DNA from: a virus
Reading direction: 5' to 3' (one strand)
Virus record (IMG/VR): IMGVR_UViG_3300050821_024088
Span: 1-29,134 of that record
DNA length: 29,134 nucleotides
Part shown: in pieces, positions 6,938 to 15,211 of the stretch
Layout: the number at the start of each line of letters is the position of its first letter
Position numbering within the stretch: position 1 is the stretch's first letter
Notes under the pieces: model-generated
Told to the model about the DNA's origin: nothing
Databases searched by the model: none
What the model saw: the letters and a program-made list of their open reading frames with translations, nothing else
Program-made: the position numbers and the translations under genes

Positions 6938-8113
6938 ATGACCGTATCGAATACGCTCAGTTCCGTAATCCCAACCCTATTCGCACAAGGCCTTCAGGCG
7001 CTCCGCCACAACAGCGTCATGGCTCGTCTCGTTAACGCCGACTTTGGCACCGAGGTCAAGCAGAAGGGTGAGACCATTCAGGTCCCCGTTCCTTCAGTAA
7101 TGGCCGCAAGCGATGTGGTCCCGGGTGCCTTCGCTCCCGATCCCCAGAACGTGGCACCGAGCACGGCGCCGATTGCGCTGGACTTCTGGAAGGAAGCACC
7201 GTTCACGCTTTCCGAGAAGGAGTTGGCCCAGGTAATCGAAGGCGTCGTGCCGATCCAACTCTCGGCCGCCATCGAAGCCTTGGCGACCAACGTCAACAGC
7301 AATATCCTCGCTCTCTACAAGGGCGTCTATGGCTATGTCGGCACAGCCGGCACTACGCCATTCGCCTCTACCCTCACTGCTGCTACGTCGGCTCGCAAGG
7401 TGCTTGGCAATCAGCTCGCGCCAACAGGCAACCGCCGGGTTGTCCTCAATCCCGATGCGGAAGCCAATGCTCTTGGCCTTCCGGCGTTCAGCCAATACCT
7501 CCAATCGGCGGATCCGAATGTCATCCGCGAAGGCGATATCGGCCGCAAATTGGGCTTTGACTGGTACATGGACCAGCAGGTCCCGACCCAGACAGCCGGT
7601 ACGCTCACGGGTGCAGTCACGGCCAACGGCGCCCAATCGGCGGGAGCCGGTGCGGCGACTGTCAATGGTGCTCCGCAGGGCACCGTGTCGATCGCGACCC
7701 CCTCGGGCGGCGCTTTCGCGCCGAATGTCGGTGACATCATCACCTTCTCCGGCGATATCCAGACCTACAGCATAATCAGCGGCTCCGGTCTCGGGGCGTC
7801 TGCGACGGGCAATTTCACGATTAGCCCGGCCCTTCAAGTCGCCAAGTCTGGCGGCGAGACGGTCACCTTGGCGGCAAGCCATGTGGTGAACCTGGCCTTC
7901 CATCGTGATGCTTTCGCCTTCGCATCACGCCCACTGATGAACATGGAGCTGACCAAGTCGATGGACGACGAGTTCGTCGCCTCCGATCCTGTTTCCAAGA
8001 TAACGATGCGCCTGAGTTATCGCGAAGAGTTCCATCGCACGCGCTTCGCGTTCGACATCCTCTATGGCGTTGGCCTCATCCGTCCACAATTAGCCTGCCG
8101 TATCGCTGGTTAA
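6938..8113 (+). CDS. Major capsid protein, P22 coat family
   Basis: This 391-residue protein resembles P22 gp5-type coat proteins. The start MTVSNTLSSVIPTLFAQGL parallels the P22-group N-terminus. It is followed by ARLVNADFGTEVKQKGETI with PVPSV, the segment FTLSEKELAQVIEGVVPIQL, and NRRVVLNPDAEANALGL. A glycine/alanine/threonine-rich beta insert covers about residues 215-305, and a conserved-looking stretch LAFHRDAFAFASRPL follows. The coat forms the icosahedral shell with the HK97 fold. The neighbours (scaffold before, connectors after) fit. The start lacks a clear ribosome binding site, and the leader has two hairpins. A strong terminator follows 15 bases after the stop, so coat transcripts probably end there unless read through. 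Confidence 0.9.
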   Translation: MTVSNTLSSVIPTLFAQGLQALRHNSVMARLVNADFGTEVKQKGETIQVPVPSVMAASDVVPGAFAPDPQNVAPSTAPIALDFWKEAPFTLSEKELAQVIEGVVPIQLSAAIEALATNVNSNILALYKGVYGYVGTAGTTPFASTLTAATSARKVLGNQLAPTGNRRVVLNPDAEANALGLPAFSQYLQSADPNVIREGDIGRKLGFDWYMDQQVPTQTAGTLTGAVTANGAQSAGAGAATVNGAPQGTVSIATPSGGAFAPNVGDIITFSGDIQTYSIISGSGLGASATGNFTISPALQVAKSGGETVTLAASHVVNLAFHRDAFAFASRPLMNMELTKSMDDEFVASDPVSKITMRLSYREEFHRTRFAFDILYGVGLIRPQLACRIAG

Positions 8114-8127
8114 GAAACGAACAGACA

Positions 8128-8158
8128 GGGCGGGGATGGTATGATCCCCGCCCTTTTT
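8128..8158 (+). terminator. Strong intrinsic terminator after the coat gene
   Basis: A perfect 10-base-pair stem, GGGCGGGGAT (8128-8137) with ATCCCCGCCC (8144-8153), encloses a 6-base loop and is followed by TTTTT (8154-8158). It is an exemplary rho-independent terminator for the + strand. There is no A-run on the left, so it should work in one direction only. It lies inside the late gene block, between coat and connector genes. Confidence 0.9.
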
Positions 8159-8176
8159 CCTTCGAAAGGGACAATC

Positions 8177-8491
8177 ATGGCAGACCTCAAATCTATCCCT
8201 ACGGTGCGTGTAAAGGCCGATACCGAACAGGGCTTTGCACTCATCAATTGCAAAGACTTCGATCATGACGTTCACGAACTGCATGATAAGAAGGACAAAG
8301 CGTTGATTCCTCCGCGGCCGGAAAGAGTCGAGACGGCCGAAGCGGCAGATATCGAAGATCTGCGCCGGCAACTGGGCAGAGCCATGGACCGCGCCGCAGA
8401 AGCGGAGTCGGAGCGTGATGAGATGAAAGCTCGCGCCGAAGCCGCCGAAAAAGCTCTCTCGGAAGCGGGCAAGGCCAAGGCCGGCAAATAG
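8177..8491 (+). CDS. Small coiled-coil protein after the coat gene
   Basis: The 104-residue product is read from the ATG at 8177, preceded by GAAAGGG. The frame is open 12 codons further upstream, but that start lies in the terminator loop. The first 50 residues look beta-like (IPTVRVKADTEQGFALINC). Residues about 55-104 are a glutamate/alanine/arginine-rich coiled coil ending in lysine/alanine repeats. No family is recognised. Proteins at this position in other phages are often head decoration or head-completion accessories, so a virion or assembly role is plausible but unproven. Confidence 0.65.
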   Translation: MADLKSIPTVRVKADTEQGFALINCKDFDHDVHELHDKKDKALIPPRPERVETAEAADIEDLRRQLGRAMDRAAEAESERDEMKARAEAAEKALSEAGKAKAGK

Positions 8492-8497
8492 TCTTCG

Positions 8498-8860
8498 ATG
8501 TTCACGGATGCCCAACTTGTCGATATTCGTCGATTCTGTGGTTATCCTGCACATGCAAACTTTGGCTGGGTGTTCGAAGAAGACTACGCAACCCTCGAGC
8601 TACGCTTGCAGAATATGGATCCTGCGGAAGAGACGGTCGTCACCGGCAACTATCTTGTTCAACTTCCCCTGCTGGAGGCCGCGATAGACTCATCATCAGG
8701 CAACCTCGATACCGACGAAGCAGCCGTCTGGAAGCACAATAGGGATGAGGTCGCCGATCGGACTCAGCTTTACAATCAGAAGCGGCGGCAACTATGCGCC
8801 TTTATTGGCGTGAGACCGGGCAGAGGATTGCAGGAGGGCGGCTCGGTCGTCAGGACTTGA
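8498..8860 (+). CDS. Head-tail connector candidate
   Basis: A 120-residue protein of mostly helical character, starting six bases after the previous stop with no obvious ribosome binding site. It begins FTDAQLVDIRRFCGYPAH, contains a helix-rich middle (YLVQLPLLEAAIDSSS), and ends with a helix (QLYNQKRRQLCAFIGVRPG). Small helical proteins directly downstream of the coat are usually ring-forming adaptors between portal and tail. Position and size fit; no specific family is recognised from the sequence. Confidence 0.6.
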   Translation: MFTDAQLVDIRRFCGYPAHANFGWVFEEDYATLELRLQNMDPAEETVVTGNYLVQLPLLEAAIDSSSGNLDTDEAAVWKHNRDEVADRTQLYNQKRRQLCAFIGVRPGRGLQEGGSVVRT

Positions 8861-8869
8861 GGTTTCAAC

Positions 8870-9574
8870 ATGACCACTGCTGCTACGATCCAAGCCCGCG
8901 TGTATCGGGGCTACGGGATTGCAGCGCGGGTCATAGGCGATACCTATAAATTCTACCGCCCCGGCAATCCACCGCCGCCCATCGATCAAACGGATTTCGA
9001 TGTTGATGGCGCTACGTGGGATAGTCCCGGCATTAATTGGGACCAGATAGGCAATCTTCTGTTCGAGCTTCCGGTCAGCCTGAACGCCGAAGACATGAAT
9101 TACAGCCGGCCGAACAAGTACGGCAAAGCTACATGGTATGCGCTTGTCGATGGCACCGACCTTGAGGTCGGCGACTATTTCATCGGGCCACAGGGCATAT
9201 TCTTTATCGCGGCGCTTCAGCCGCTGCTGCCGATCTTCGTGGTCGAGTGCAACCGTGTGGTTTCGATCTATCGGCCGCAGGCGCAGAACGCATTTGGCCT
9301 TGGCGGTTATGGCGGCAACACGGCGGCGAACGAGACATTATTGGTGGCTGGAAGGCCATGCAGCATTTTGCAGGGCACGAAGGGCGAGAAATCAGATGGC
9401 AACTTGCCGTCCGACACGCGATCGCCGTGGTGGCAAATCCTTTTGCCCTACGCCGGCGTCGATCTGACCTACGATGACATCATCGTCGACGATCTTGGCC
9501 GTCGCTACGTGATTTCCTCACCAGAGTTAAGCGATCTCGGATGGCGGCTTACCGGTATGCCGGTGGTGCCATGA
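8870..9574 (+). CDS. Conserved phage structural protein, head-closure candidate
   Basis: A 234-residue protein rich in beta structure, with GAGG upstream of the ATG. It contains VYRGYGIAARVIGDTYKFYRP near the N-terminus, ELPVSLNAEDMNYSRPNKYG around residue 70, and FFIAALQPLLPIFVVECNR around 110. It ends with DDIIVDDLGRRYVISSPEL. I recall similar uncharacterised proteins in the head-tail junction segment of proteobacterial contractile phages, but I cannot name a family. Its place between the connector candidate and the tail sheath suggests a head-closure or neck role. It overlaps the next gene by 4 bases. Confidence 0.6.
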   Translation: MTTAATIQARVYRGYGIAARVIGDTYKFYRPGNPPPPIDQTDFDVDGATWDSPGINWDQIGNLLFELPVSLNAEDMNYSRPNKYGKATWYALVDGTDLEVGDYFIGPQGIFFIAALQPLLPIFVVECNRVVSIYRPQAQNAFGLGGYGGNTAANETLLVAGRPCSILQGTKGEKSDGNLPSDTRSPWWQILLPYAGVDLTYDDIIVDDLGRRYVISSPELSDLGWRLTGMPVVP

Positions 9575-10473
9575 GCGACATTTCAGACTTGGAGAATGTT
9601 CTCGCCAATGAGGTGACGAACATCGTCTATCCGCAGATGCGTTTCGACGCGGGCGGCGCGGCTTGGGACAAAACTGGCGTTTACGACACGCCTGCCTCAA
9701 CAGCTCCCGATGCGACTGGGAAGTCGCCGAGCGTTTCAGGAACGCCAATTGTAGTCTATCCGGGTTGGCCGTCATCGGACAACCTGGCCAAAGCGCTCGC
9801 TGCAGGCGTCACCCACATTACCGTTTTCCCGCAGGCCATGGAGCGCAACACCACGCGCTATCAGGAACGCGAGCTAATTGTCATGCCGCCGGCGCCGACA
9901 CTAACGCTGGCGATCAGTAAAGACTTGGGCTCAGTCACGGTCGGCGGGACGGTCTCTGCGCCCCAAAATCTGGCGTTGCGGGTCAATAACAAATTCTACA
10001 CCTACGCCGTCAACACTGGCGACACTCTGAACAGCATCTCAGCCGCCCTTGCGGCGGCCCTCGCGGTCGACGTGTCTGGAACCAGCGCCATGGGGCCCGT
10101 CATCACCCTCGGCCCGTCTGGACGCCTTCAGGCGGCGCGCGTGGGTGGTTTCGCCACCATTGCCCGTGAGGTCAAGCGGCAGGAACGGGTGATGTCGATC
10201 ATCACTTGGGCCAACTCGGCGCAGCTCCGCGACCAGATCGCGGGCGCAGTCGATGCATCGCTGGCAGATACGCGGTTTCTGGATATGCCGGACGGTTTCG
10301 GTGCCCGTCTCATTTATAAGAATTCCATGGTGATCGATGCGCAGCAAAAGGCTGGGCTCTACCGCCGTGATCTCAATTACACGGTCGAATATGCGACCAC
10401 GATTTCGAAGCAACGCGCCGCTGTCATCGCTCCTACCAACAATCTGAACGCAGAATTCGCCATCACCTATTGA
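9571..10473 (+). CDS. Neck or tail-completion candidate with LysM-like segment
   Basis: The start is set at the ATG at 9571, which overlaps the previous stop (ATGA); the frame is open slightly earlier. The 300-residue product begins MSDISDLENVLANEVTNIVYP. It has a middle resembling a LysM-like element (YTYAVNTGDTLNSISAALAA, about residues 150-170) and ends with a beta-rich domain (LNYTVEYATTISKQ). The layout is like uncharacterised proteins that precede the sheath in contractile phages. They are probably tail terminator or completion proteins. The function is inferred from position only. Confidence 0.6.
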   Translation: MSDISDLENVLANEVTNIVYPQMRFDAGGAAWDKTGVYDTPASTAPDATGKSPSVSGTPIVVYPGWPSSDNLAKALAAGVTHITVFPQAMERNTTRYQERELIVMPPAPTLTLAISKDLGSVTVGGTVSAPQNLALRVNNKFYTYAVNTGDTLNSISAALAAALAVDVSGTSAMGPVITLGPSGRLQAARVGGFATIAREVKRQERVMSIITWANSAQLRDQIAGAVDASLADTRFLDMPDGFGARLIYKNSMVIDAQQKAGLYRRDLNYTVEYATTISKQRAAVIAPTNNLNAEFAITY

Positions 10474-10481
10474 GGTTTCCA

Positions 10482-10700
10482 ATGCATCTCACTGTCGTAA
10501 GTCCCTTCAGCCGCGAAGAAAAAGACGCGGATGGCAAGGTTCTCACCACCATTTCCTATAACAAGGGCGACAAGATTGTTGATGCCGATGAGGTCAAGGA
10601 AGTCCTCGCTGGCGAAAATGCATCGCATGTCGTCAAAACCGCTGATGCCATGAACGGCTCAGTGCCGCAGCCGAAAACCGATCTCAGCAAACTGAATTAA
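10482..10700 (+). CDS. Small hypothetical protein before the sheath
   Basis: The 72-residue product is read from the ATG at 10482, with GAGG at 10472-10475; an earlier TTG in frame is less likely. It starts MHLTVVSPFSREEKDADG. It is beta-like, then has a short helix DADEVKEVLAGENASHVVK and a charged tail. Such a small protein between the completion gene and sheath is common in related tail clusters, but no family is recognised. The upstream GAGGTTTC block is nearly the same as that before the gene at 8870. Confidence 0.6.
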   Translation: MHLTVVSPFSREEKDADGKVLTTISYNKGDKIVDADEVKEVLAGENASHVVKTADAMNGSVPQPKTDLSKLN

Positions 10701-10712
10701 CCGGGAGCTTTC

Positions 10713-12248
10713 ATGCCCATTTTCAGCCTCGGCGCGCTTAACACGGCTGCGCTGGTGACGCCTGGCGTCTATGTCCAGAAGATCCCGCCCCGCACTCGCT
10801 TCATCAACGGCGTTCCGACCGATATCCTTGGTCTCGTTGGCGTTGGCTCATGGGGGCCCGTAAATTCTGCCGTCCTCGCGGCGGACGATACGTTCGGCAC
10901 CGTCACCTTCCGCAGCTATGATCTCGCGACGGCGCTTTCGATTTCCTCCCAGATCGGCGCCAATAATGTGCGCGCAGTGCGCGTAACGGACGGCACCGAT
11001 GTCGCCGCTACGGCAACTGTGCGCGACAGCAGCAATGCGACGGGCATCACCCTCACTGCGAGATATACCGGCATCATCGGCAACGGTCTTTCGACCATCA
11101 TGGCGAACGGCACAAAGCCGACAACCTATAAACTCACCATCAATCGTCCCGGATATACGTCGGAAGTATTCGACAATGTCGCCGGCAGCGGCGCAACGCT
11201 CTGGGCCAACTTCGTCGCCGCAATCAATAACGGCCAATTCGGTATCACCGGGCCATCCCAGCTCGTGGTCGCCACGATTGCATCTTCCACTACGGCACCG
11301 GCCTTGGAAAACCGCACATTCTCTGGCGGCACCGATGGAGCAGGAAGCGTCACCGACGCCACCATCGTCGGCACGGACGCTGTTGCCGCAGCTTCGCGCA
11401 CGGGCATGTATGCCCTGCGCGGCACTGGAGTTCAGGTTTGCAACCTCGTCGACGTCACTGCGAACAGCCAATGGGCCAATATCGCCGCTTTCGCCGATAG
11501 CGAGGGCGTCCTGATCGGAATTCAGGGTTCGGCCGGACAATCCTACTCCACCGTTTCCAGCAACCTCGCCAGCGCCGGTGTCGACACACCCTCCATCAAG
11601 GCGCTGGTCGGCGATTGGGTCTATTGGCAGGATAACGTCAATGGTATCACCCGCCTGATCGCACCCTGCACCTTCTGGGCTGGTGAGCAGGTCTCGCTCT
11701 CGCCCCAGCTCTCCACCCTGAACAAGCAGGTTCCGGGCGTCATCGGCACGCAGCGCGCGTTTGCCAATCAGCCCTATAGCTCGGGCGAAATCGGCGCCAT
11801 CGCTACCTCACGCCTCGATGTCATCGCCAATCCTTGCCCCGGCGGTAACTACTTCGGCTCACAGACCGGCCGCGTGGCATCCAGCGATCCGACGCGCAAC
11901 GGCGAAAACTACACCCGCATGACGAATTTCATTGCGGCCACGCTTGCCGGAGCCTTTGGCTATGTCATTGGCCAGCCGCAGACACAGGATTTGCGCCTGG
12001 AAACGGCGGCGGCAATCCGCAGCTTCCTGCAGGTGCTGGTTGACCAGAACATGATCGGCGATGTGAATGGTGGTCCGGCTTATTCCGTCGTGATAGACAA
12101 AACCAATAACCCGGACTCCCGCGTAGCACTCGGCTATATGCAGGCCGATGTGCAGGTCAAATATCTCAGCATCATCTGGTTCTTCCTCGTCAATCTCGAG
12201 GGCGGTCAAACCGTCACCGTCGTTCAAAAAGGTCAGCAAGCCGCTTGA
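10713..12248 (+). CDS. Contractile tail sheath protein
   Basis: This 511-residue protein is a myovirus sheath. Near the N-terminus, TPGVYVQKIPPRTRFINGV is the typical start of sheath proteins, followed by LVGVGSWGPVNSAVLA. The middle is an expanded beta-rich domain (about residues 95-250). The C-terminal third has the conserved core: YTRMTNFIAATLAGAFGYVI, the helix AAAIRSFLQVLVDQNMIG, and the final strand YLSIIWFFLVNLEGG, which in sheaths links neighbouring subunits. It polymerises around the tail tube and contracts on infection. A GGGAG ribosome binding site precedes the ATG. Tail tube and chaperone genes follow, as expected. Confidence 0.95.
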   Translation: MPIFSLGALNTAALVTPGVYVQKIPPRTRFINGVPTDILGLVGVGSWGPVNSAVLAADDTFGTVTFRSYDLATALSISSQIGANNVRAVRVTDGTDVAATATVRDSSNATGITLTARYTGIIGNGLSTIMANGTKPTTYKLTINRPGYTSEVFDNVAGSGATLWANFVAAINNGQFGITGPSQLVVATIASSTTAPALENRTFSGGTDGAGSVTDATIVGTDAVAAASRTGMYALRGTGVQVCNLVDVTANSQWANIAAFADSEGVLIGIQGSAGQSYSTVSSNLASAGVDTPSIKALVGDWVYWQDNVNGITRLIAPCTFWAGEQVSLSPQLSTLNKQVPGVIGTQRAFANQPYSSGEIGAIATSRLDVIANPCPGGNYFGSQTGRVASSDPTRNGENYTRMTNFIAATLAGAFGYVIGQPQTQDLRLETAAAIRSFLQVLVDQNMIGDVNGGPAYSVVIDKTNNPDSRVALGYMQADVQVKYLSIIWFFLVNLEGGQTVTVVQKGQQAA

Positions 12249-12269
12249 TTGCGGCAGAAAGCCTAGCTC

Positions 12270-12698
12270 ATGCCAATTGGTAAATTTACAACCGGCAAAG
12301 ACATATCGCTCGTCATCCAGACGCAGCAAGGCCCGTTGCAGATACAGCTCACGGATTTCACGGCTAACCCGAAGGTTGGCACGATTGAGTCCACCCAGAT
12401 CACAGGCCGCACGCTCAACGCCTATACTCCGCGCGGCTGGGAAATGTCGTTCAAGTTTGATCGCTTCGATAATACGGCAGATGATTTCTGGGCTGCATTC
12501 GAAGCCGCCTATTATGCCGGTGTCGACCAGCTTCCGGGCACCGTCTTCCAGACCATCAGGGAAGCCAATGGCAGCGTTTCCTCCTACCAATTCAACGGTG
12601 TCGTCATCAAGCTGGACAAGGCCGGTGACTATGCCGGTGACAAGAAAGTCGACCAAAGCTTCAGCGGCATGGCGACGGAACGCGTGAAGGTCACATGA
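12270..12698 (+). CDS. Tail tube protein
   Basis: This 142-residue protein directly follows the sheath gene and has the size and composition of the tail tube of contractile phages. It is mainly beta with IGKFTTGKDISLVIQT at the start, TESTQ-like polar turns, a central YTPRGWEMSFKFDRFDN, and a closing VIKLDKAGDYAGDKKVDQSF. The tube forms the inner channel for DNA passage and is the rigid core round which the sheath contracts. The ribosome binding site is weak (GGCAGAAAG region). It overlaps the chaperone gene by 4 bases. The call rests on gene order with supporting sequence features. Confidence 0.85.
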   Translation: MPIGKFTTGKDISLVIQTQQGPLQIQLTDFTANPKVGTIESTQITGRTLNAYTPRGWEMSFKFDRFDNTADDFWAAFEAAYYAGVDQLPGTVFQTIREANGSVSSYQFNGVVIKLDKAGDYAGDKKVDQSFSGMATERVKVT

Positions 12699-13045
12699 GC
12701 GATATAGCGCCGCAGGAACCGCAGACGGCAATCGTACAAGATGCGCGCGGCCGCAAGCTGGAATTCAAGAAGCTGAAACCTTTAGACCGCATGCGCCTGT
12801 TCGAATTGATCGGCGCCGATAATGCGATGAACACACCTTATCTCTCACTTTCGACCTATGCATTCTCTCTCGTCAAGATCGATGATGAGGAAATGCCCAC
12901 CCCGCGCACCCGCGTTGCGCTCGAAGGCGTCGTTAAGAAGCTCGATGAAGACGGCATGGATGCCGGCGCCAAGGCGTTTCTGCAATTACATCCCAATCTA
13001 TTCGCCGACCTGGAAACAACGAAGGTAGAACTAAAAAACGAGTAG
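12695..13045 (+). CDS. Tail assembly chaperone, zero-frame product
   Basis: A 116-residue, largely helical protein between tube and tape measure, the fixed place of tail assembly chaperones. It has an N-terminal FKKLKPLDRMRLFELIGADN, the middle LSTYAFSLVKIDDEEMP, and a helix with VVKKLDEDGMDAGAKAFLQ. Chaperones of this kind coat the tape measure before tube assembly and are absent from the virion. Just before the stop, the in-frame codons AAA AAC preceded by A form a classical slippery heptamer. The protein is therefore probably made in a short form and a longer -1 frameshifted form. Confidence 0.85.
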   Translation: MSDIAPQEPQTAIVQDARGRKLEFKKLKPLDRMRLFELIGADNAMNTPYLSLSTYAFSLVKIDDEEMPTPRTRVALEGVVKKLDEDGMDAGAKAFLQLHPNLFADLETTKVELKNE

Positions 13046-13212
13046 AGCATCCCGCGTTTAGAATGTGCCTTTGGCTCGTCAAAAACGGGGTGCCTTACGA
13101 TATCGCGACCAATCTTGATGATGACGATCTCCTCGCGCACGTAATCGTAATGGGCGAGTTTGAGGGCCAGCTTTGGTCTTGGTCGTCTATGGCTTGGGTG
13201 CCAAAGCGATGA
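12695..13212 (+). CDS. Tail assembly chaperone, predicted -1 frameshift fusion
   Basis: The coding path is 12695-13039, then 13039-13212 after slipping back one base, giving about 172 residues. The extension has no stop between the slip point and 13210. It reads RVEHPAFRMCLWLVKNGVPY, then IATNLDDDDLLAHVIVMGEF and a tryptophan-rich end. It looks like real protein and would otherwise be a 49-residue frame from the ATG at 13063 with no visible ribosome binding site. This mirrors the G and G-T products of lambda and the similar pair of P2-like phages (E and E'), in which the extension binds the tape measure. The overlap with the next gene (ATGA at 13209) fits a translated frame up to its stop. 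Confidence 0.8.
13033..13093 (+). promoter_or_regulatory. Programmed -1 frameshift site: slippery heptamer plus stem
   Basis: The heptamer A AAA AAC lies at 13033-13039 in exactly the X XXY YYZ register relative to the chaperone frame. After a 7-base spacer, GCATCCCG (13047-13054) can pair with CGGGGTGC (13086-13093), an 8-base-pair stem with one G-U pair and a 31-base loop. An alternative or pseudoknot pairing is possible between GAGC at 13045-13048 and GCTC at 13074-13077. The zero-frame stop lies within the spacer, at 13043-13045. Spacing and register match known frameshift signals. Confidence 0.8.
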
Positions 13213-13679
13213 AGGACTTTACCAGTTTCGCCGGGTTCGGAGCGCACCTCTTGGCGCTCGCGATCAAAGACACAATTCTTGAGCATGAAGCGCTTGAGAT
13301 GGCCTGCAAGGAAATCGAAGAAAAAGCTAAAGAGAAATTCGGCGAGTATCAGGCGGCTGCTGGCCCGTTCGCGGCATGGGCGCCGCTTGCGGCGACAACG
13401 ATCGATGACCGTATCGCCAAAGGCTATACACCTGACGATCCTCTGCTGAGAAGTGGGGAAACACGGGACTCAATTGAGCATAAGGTAGTCGGCCACGAAG
13501 GCCATGTCGGCTCCGACAGTGACGTCCTGCTTTTTCTGGAATTGGGAACATCGAAGATGCCCGCGCGCAGCACGCTTGGCGCGGCGGCATTCGAGCTCTC
13601 TCCGAAGATCGCAAGGGAGATTGGGATAGAATTTGGCGCTTACCTCGCGGGAGGCGGGAATAGGATTACGGTACGATGA
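13209..13679 (+). CDS. HK97 gp10-like tail completion protein
   Basis: The 156-residue product is read from the ATG at 13209, which overlaps the stop of the frameshifted chaperone. The C-terminal half has the HK97 gp10 family signature: a strand region VVGHEGHVGSDSDVLLFLEL, then GTSKMPARSTLGAAAFE. Members of this family take part in tail completion at the head-tail junction. The N-terminal part is helical (EHEALEMACKEIEEKAKEKF). Unusually it sits between chaperone and tape measure, not before the tail tube, so the tail module may have been rearranged. It overlaps the next gene by 4 bases. Confidence 0.75.
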   Translation: MKDFTSFAGFGAHLLALAIKDTILEHEALEMACKEIEEKAKEKFGEYQAAAGPFAAWAPLAATTIDDRIAKGYTPDDPLLRSGETRDSIEHKVVGHEGHVGSDSDVLLFLELGTSKMPARSTLGAAAFELSPKIAREIGIEFGAYLAGGGNRITVR

Positions 13680-15211
13680 CTGATGTCTACAAAATCGGCA
13701 TTACCGTTGCCCTGACGAACCTGATCGGTTCCGAGCTCACGCGCATCGCGAAAGAATTTGGCGTTGCCGACACCTCCGCTAAAGGTTTTGGCCTGGCGCT
13801 CGGCGGTGTGGCTATCGCCATGGCGGGCGTAACGGCGGCGATGGTCGCCGGTATCAACGAGGCCAGAAAGTTTCAGGTCGAAGTCGCAAAATTCCAAATG
13901 TTCGGGCTTGGCGACAAGCTGAACAACGATGCGGTAAAATTTGCAGAAAATATGAAGGCGGTTGGTACGTCCTCTACAGAGGCCATGAAGCTCATGGTCG
14001 AGGCGCAGGGCGTTTTCCGCGAATCCGGCCTAAATGATGAATCGGCATTACGCGGCGCCAAATTGGCAGCGCCCATGCTGGCAAAGATCGATTATATCGG
14101 CAAGTCGCTGGATGGCGAAAGTGCCAGTAAGATGCATACGTCGGCGCAGGCGATGCTGCGCTTCATCGATATGCAGGGCGGCCTGAACGATCCGGAACGC
14201 TTCAACCAGATAGCGAATGCCGGTTTCAAGGCCATCCGCTCCTCCGGTGGAAACATCGATTGGGAGCAATATCGGCAGTTCCGCGCGCGTGCGGCGTCTG
14301 CCGGCGCCAATCTCTCCGACGAAGCTTTGTTCGGCGAGATGGAACCGATCATTCAGGAATTGAAGGGCAGTACGGCGGGTTTCTCGCTGCGCACTGCCTA
14401 TAACCGGCTGAACGGCATCATTCGCTTGCCCAATCAAGCGGCGCATGAGCTGATTAAGATCGGTGCATGGGATCCAGGCCAGATCATATTCAATAATCAG
14501 GGCGGCATAAAAAGCTTTAAGGGCAATCCGCTTGTCGATAGCGACCTGTTTGCTAAAGACCCGATAGCCTATTACGAAAAGTACATCCTACCGTATTACA
14601 ATAAGCAGGGGTTATCATCGTCGGAACGAACGCGGGAAAACGCCCTGATCTTTGGCAGCACGGGCGGGAATCTTTTCAGCATTGTGGAACGCCAGAACGG
14701 GGCGATCCATCGCTCCGCTGATGCATGGAACAAGGCTATGGGTATCGACCAGTCCGTCGGCGTTGCAAAAGGCACGTTCGATGGCCAAACCGTGATCCTG
14801 CAGGCGCAGTGGAATACTCTGATGAAAGACCTCGGAGATAAGCTCCTTCCGACTGCAACGAAATGGTTGGAGCGGCTTAACGGGGTGCTCGGCGGCATTA
14901 TCGAATTCGTTGAGGCGCCGGCGGCGGGAAAATTGATGATGCTGGGTGGGGCGTTGCCCCAACAAAGCAATAGATCGTTCTCGTCGCTCTTTCATAGCTT
15001 TGGCTCAGGCTCGGGAGATGCTACGCCACCGTCATCATCTGGCGTGACCACACCTGTCACGGTCAACATGCACATCGATGGCGAAGTTGTTGCCCGGAAA
15101 ACGGCTAATGTCTTTCTGAACGGTATGTCACAGGCCCCGTCGACCGGAAATGATTATGATCTGAAGATGTCGCCTCTCATGCCGGGATATTCGGCCGCGC
15201 GCGGTTACTAA
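13676..15211 (+). CDS. Tape measure protein (short)
   Basis: This 511-residue protein follows the chaperone and has tape-measure features. The N-terminus is helical, followed by a hydrophobic glycine/alanine segment at about residues 37-60 (FGLALGGVAIAMAGVTAAMV). Long helical stretches with EARKFQVEVAKFQMF and AMKLMVEAQGVF come next. Near residue 380-420 there is DGQTVILQAQWNTLMKDLGD, a motif common near the end of phage tape measures, followed by helix PTATKWLERLNGVLGGI. The last 80 residues are serine/glycine-rich with a beta-like TPVTVNMHIDGEVVA. At the usual proportion of about 0.15 nm per residue the tail would be roughly 75 nm, short for a myovirus. It is ejected during infection. Confidence 0.85.
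   Translation: MTDVYKIGITVALTNLIGSELTRIAKEFGVADTSAKGFGLALGGVAIAMAGVTAAMVAGINEARKFQVEVAKFQMFGLGDKLNNDAVKFAENMKAVGTSSTEAMKLMVEAQGVFRESGLNDESALRGAKLAAPMLAKIDYIGKSLDGESASKMHTSAQAMLRFIDMQGGLNDPERFNQIANAGFKAIRSSGGNIDWEQYRQFRARAASAGANLSDEALFGEMEPIIQELKGSTAGFSLRTAYNRLNGIIRLPNQAAHELIKIGAWDPGQIIFNNQGGIKSFKGNPLVDSDLFAKDPIAYYEKYILPYYNKQGLSSSERTRENALIFGSTGGNLFSIVERQNGAIHRSADAWNKAMGIDQSVGVAKGTFDGQTVILQAQWNTLMKDLGDKLLPTATKWLERLNGVLGGIIEFVEAPAAGKLMMLGGALPQQSNRSFSSLFHSFGSGSGDATPPSSSGVTTPVTVNMHIDGEVVARKTANVFLNGMSQAPSTGNDYDLKMSPLMPGYSAARGY

Noticed and set aside
7094-7903. Minus-strand frame of 269 residues across the coat gene
   Set aside because: It is a high-GC shadow of the coat protein frame with arginine-rich, motif-free content.
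11859-12731. Minus-strand frame of 290 residues across sheath and tube
   Set aside because: It is a shadow of the sheath and tube genes; no start signal or recognisable domain.
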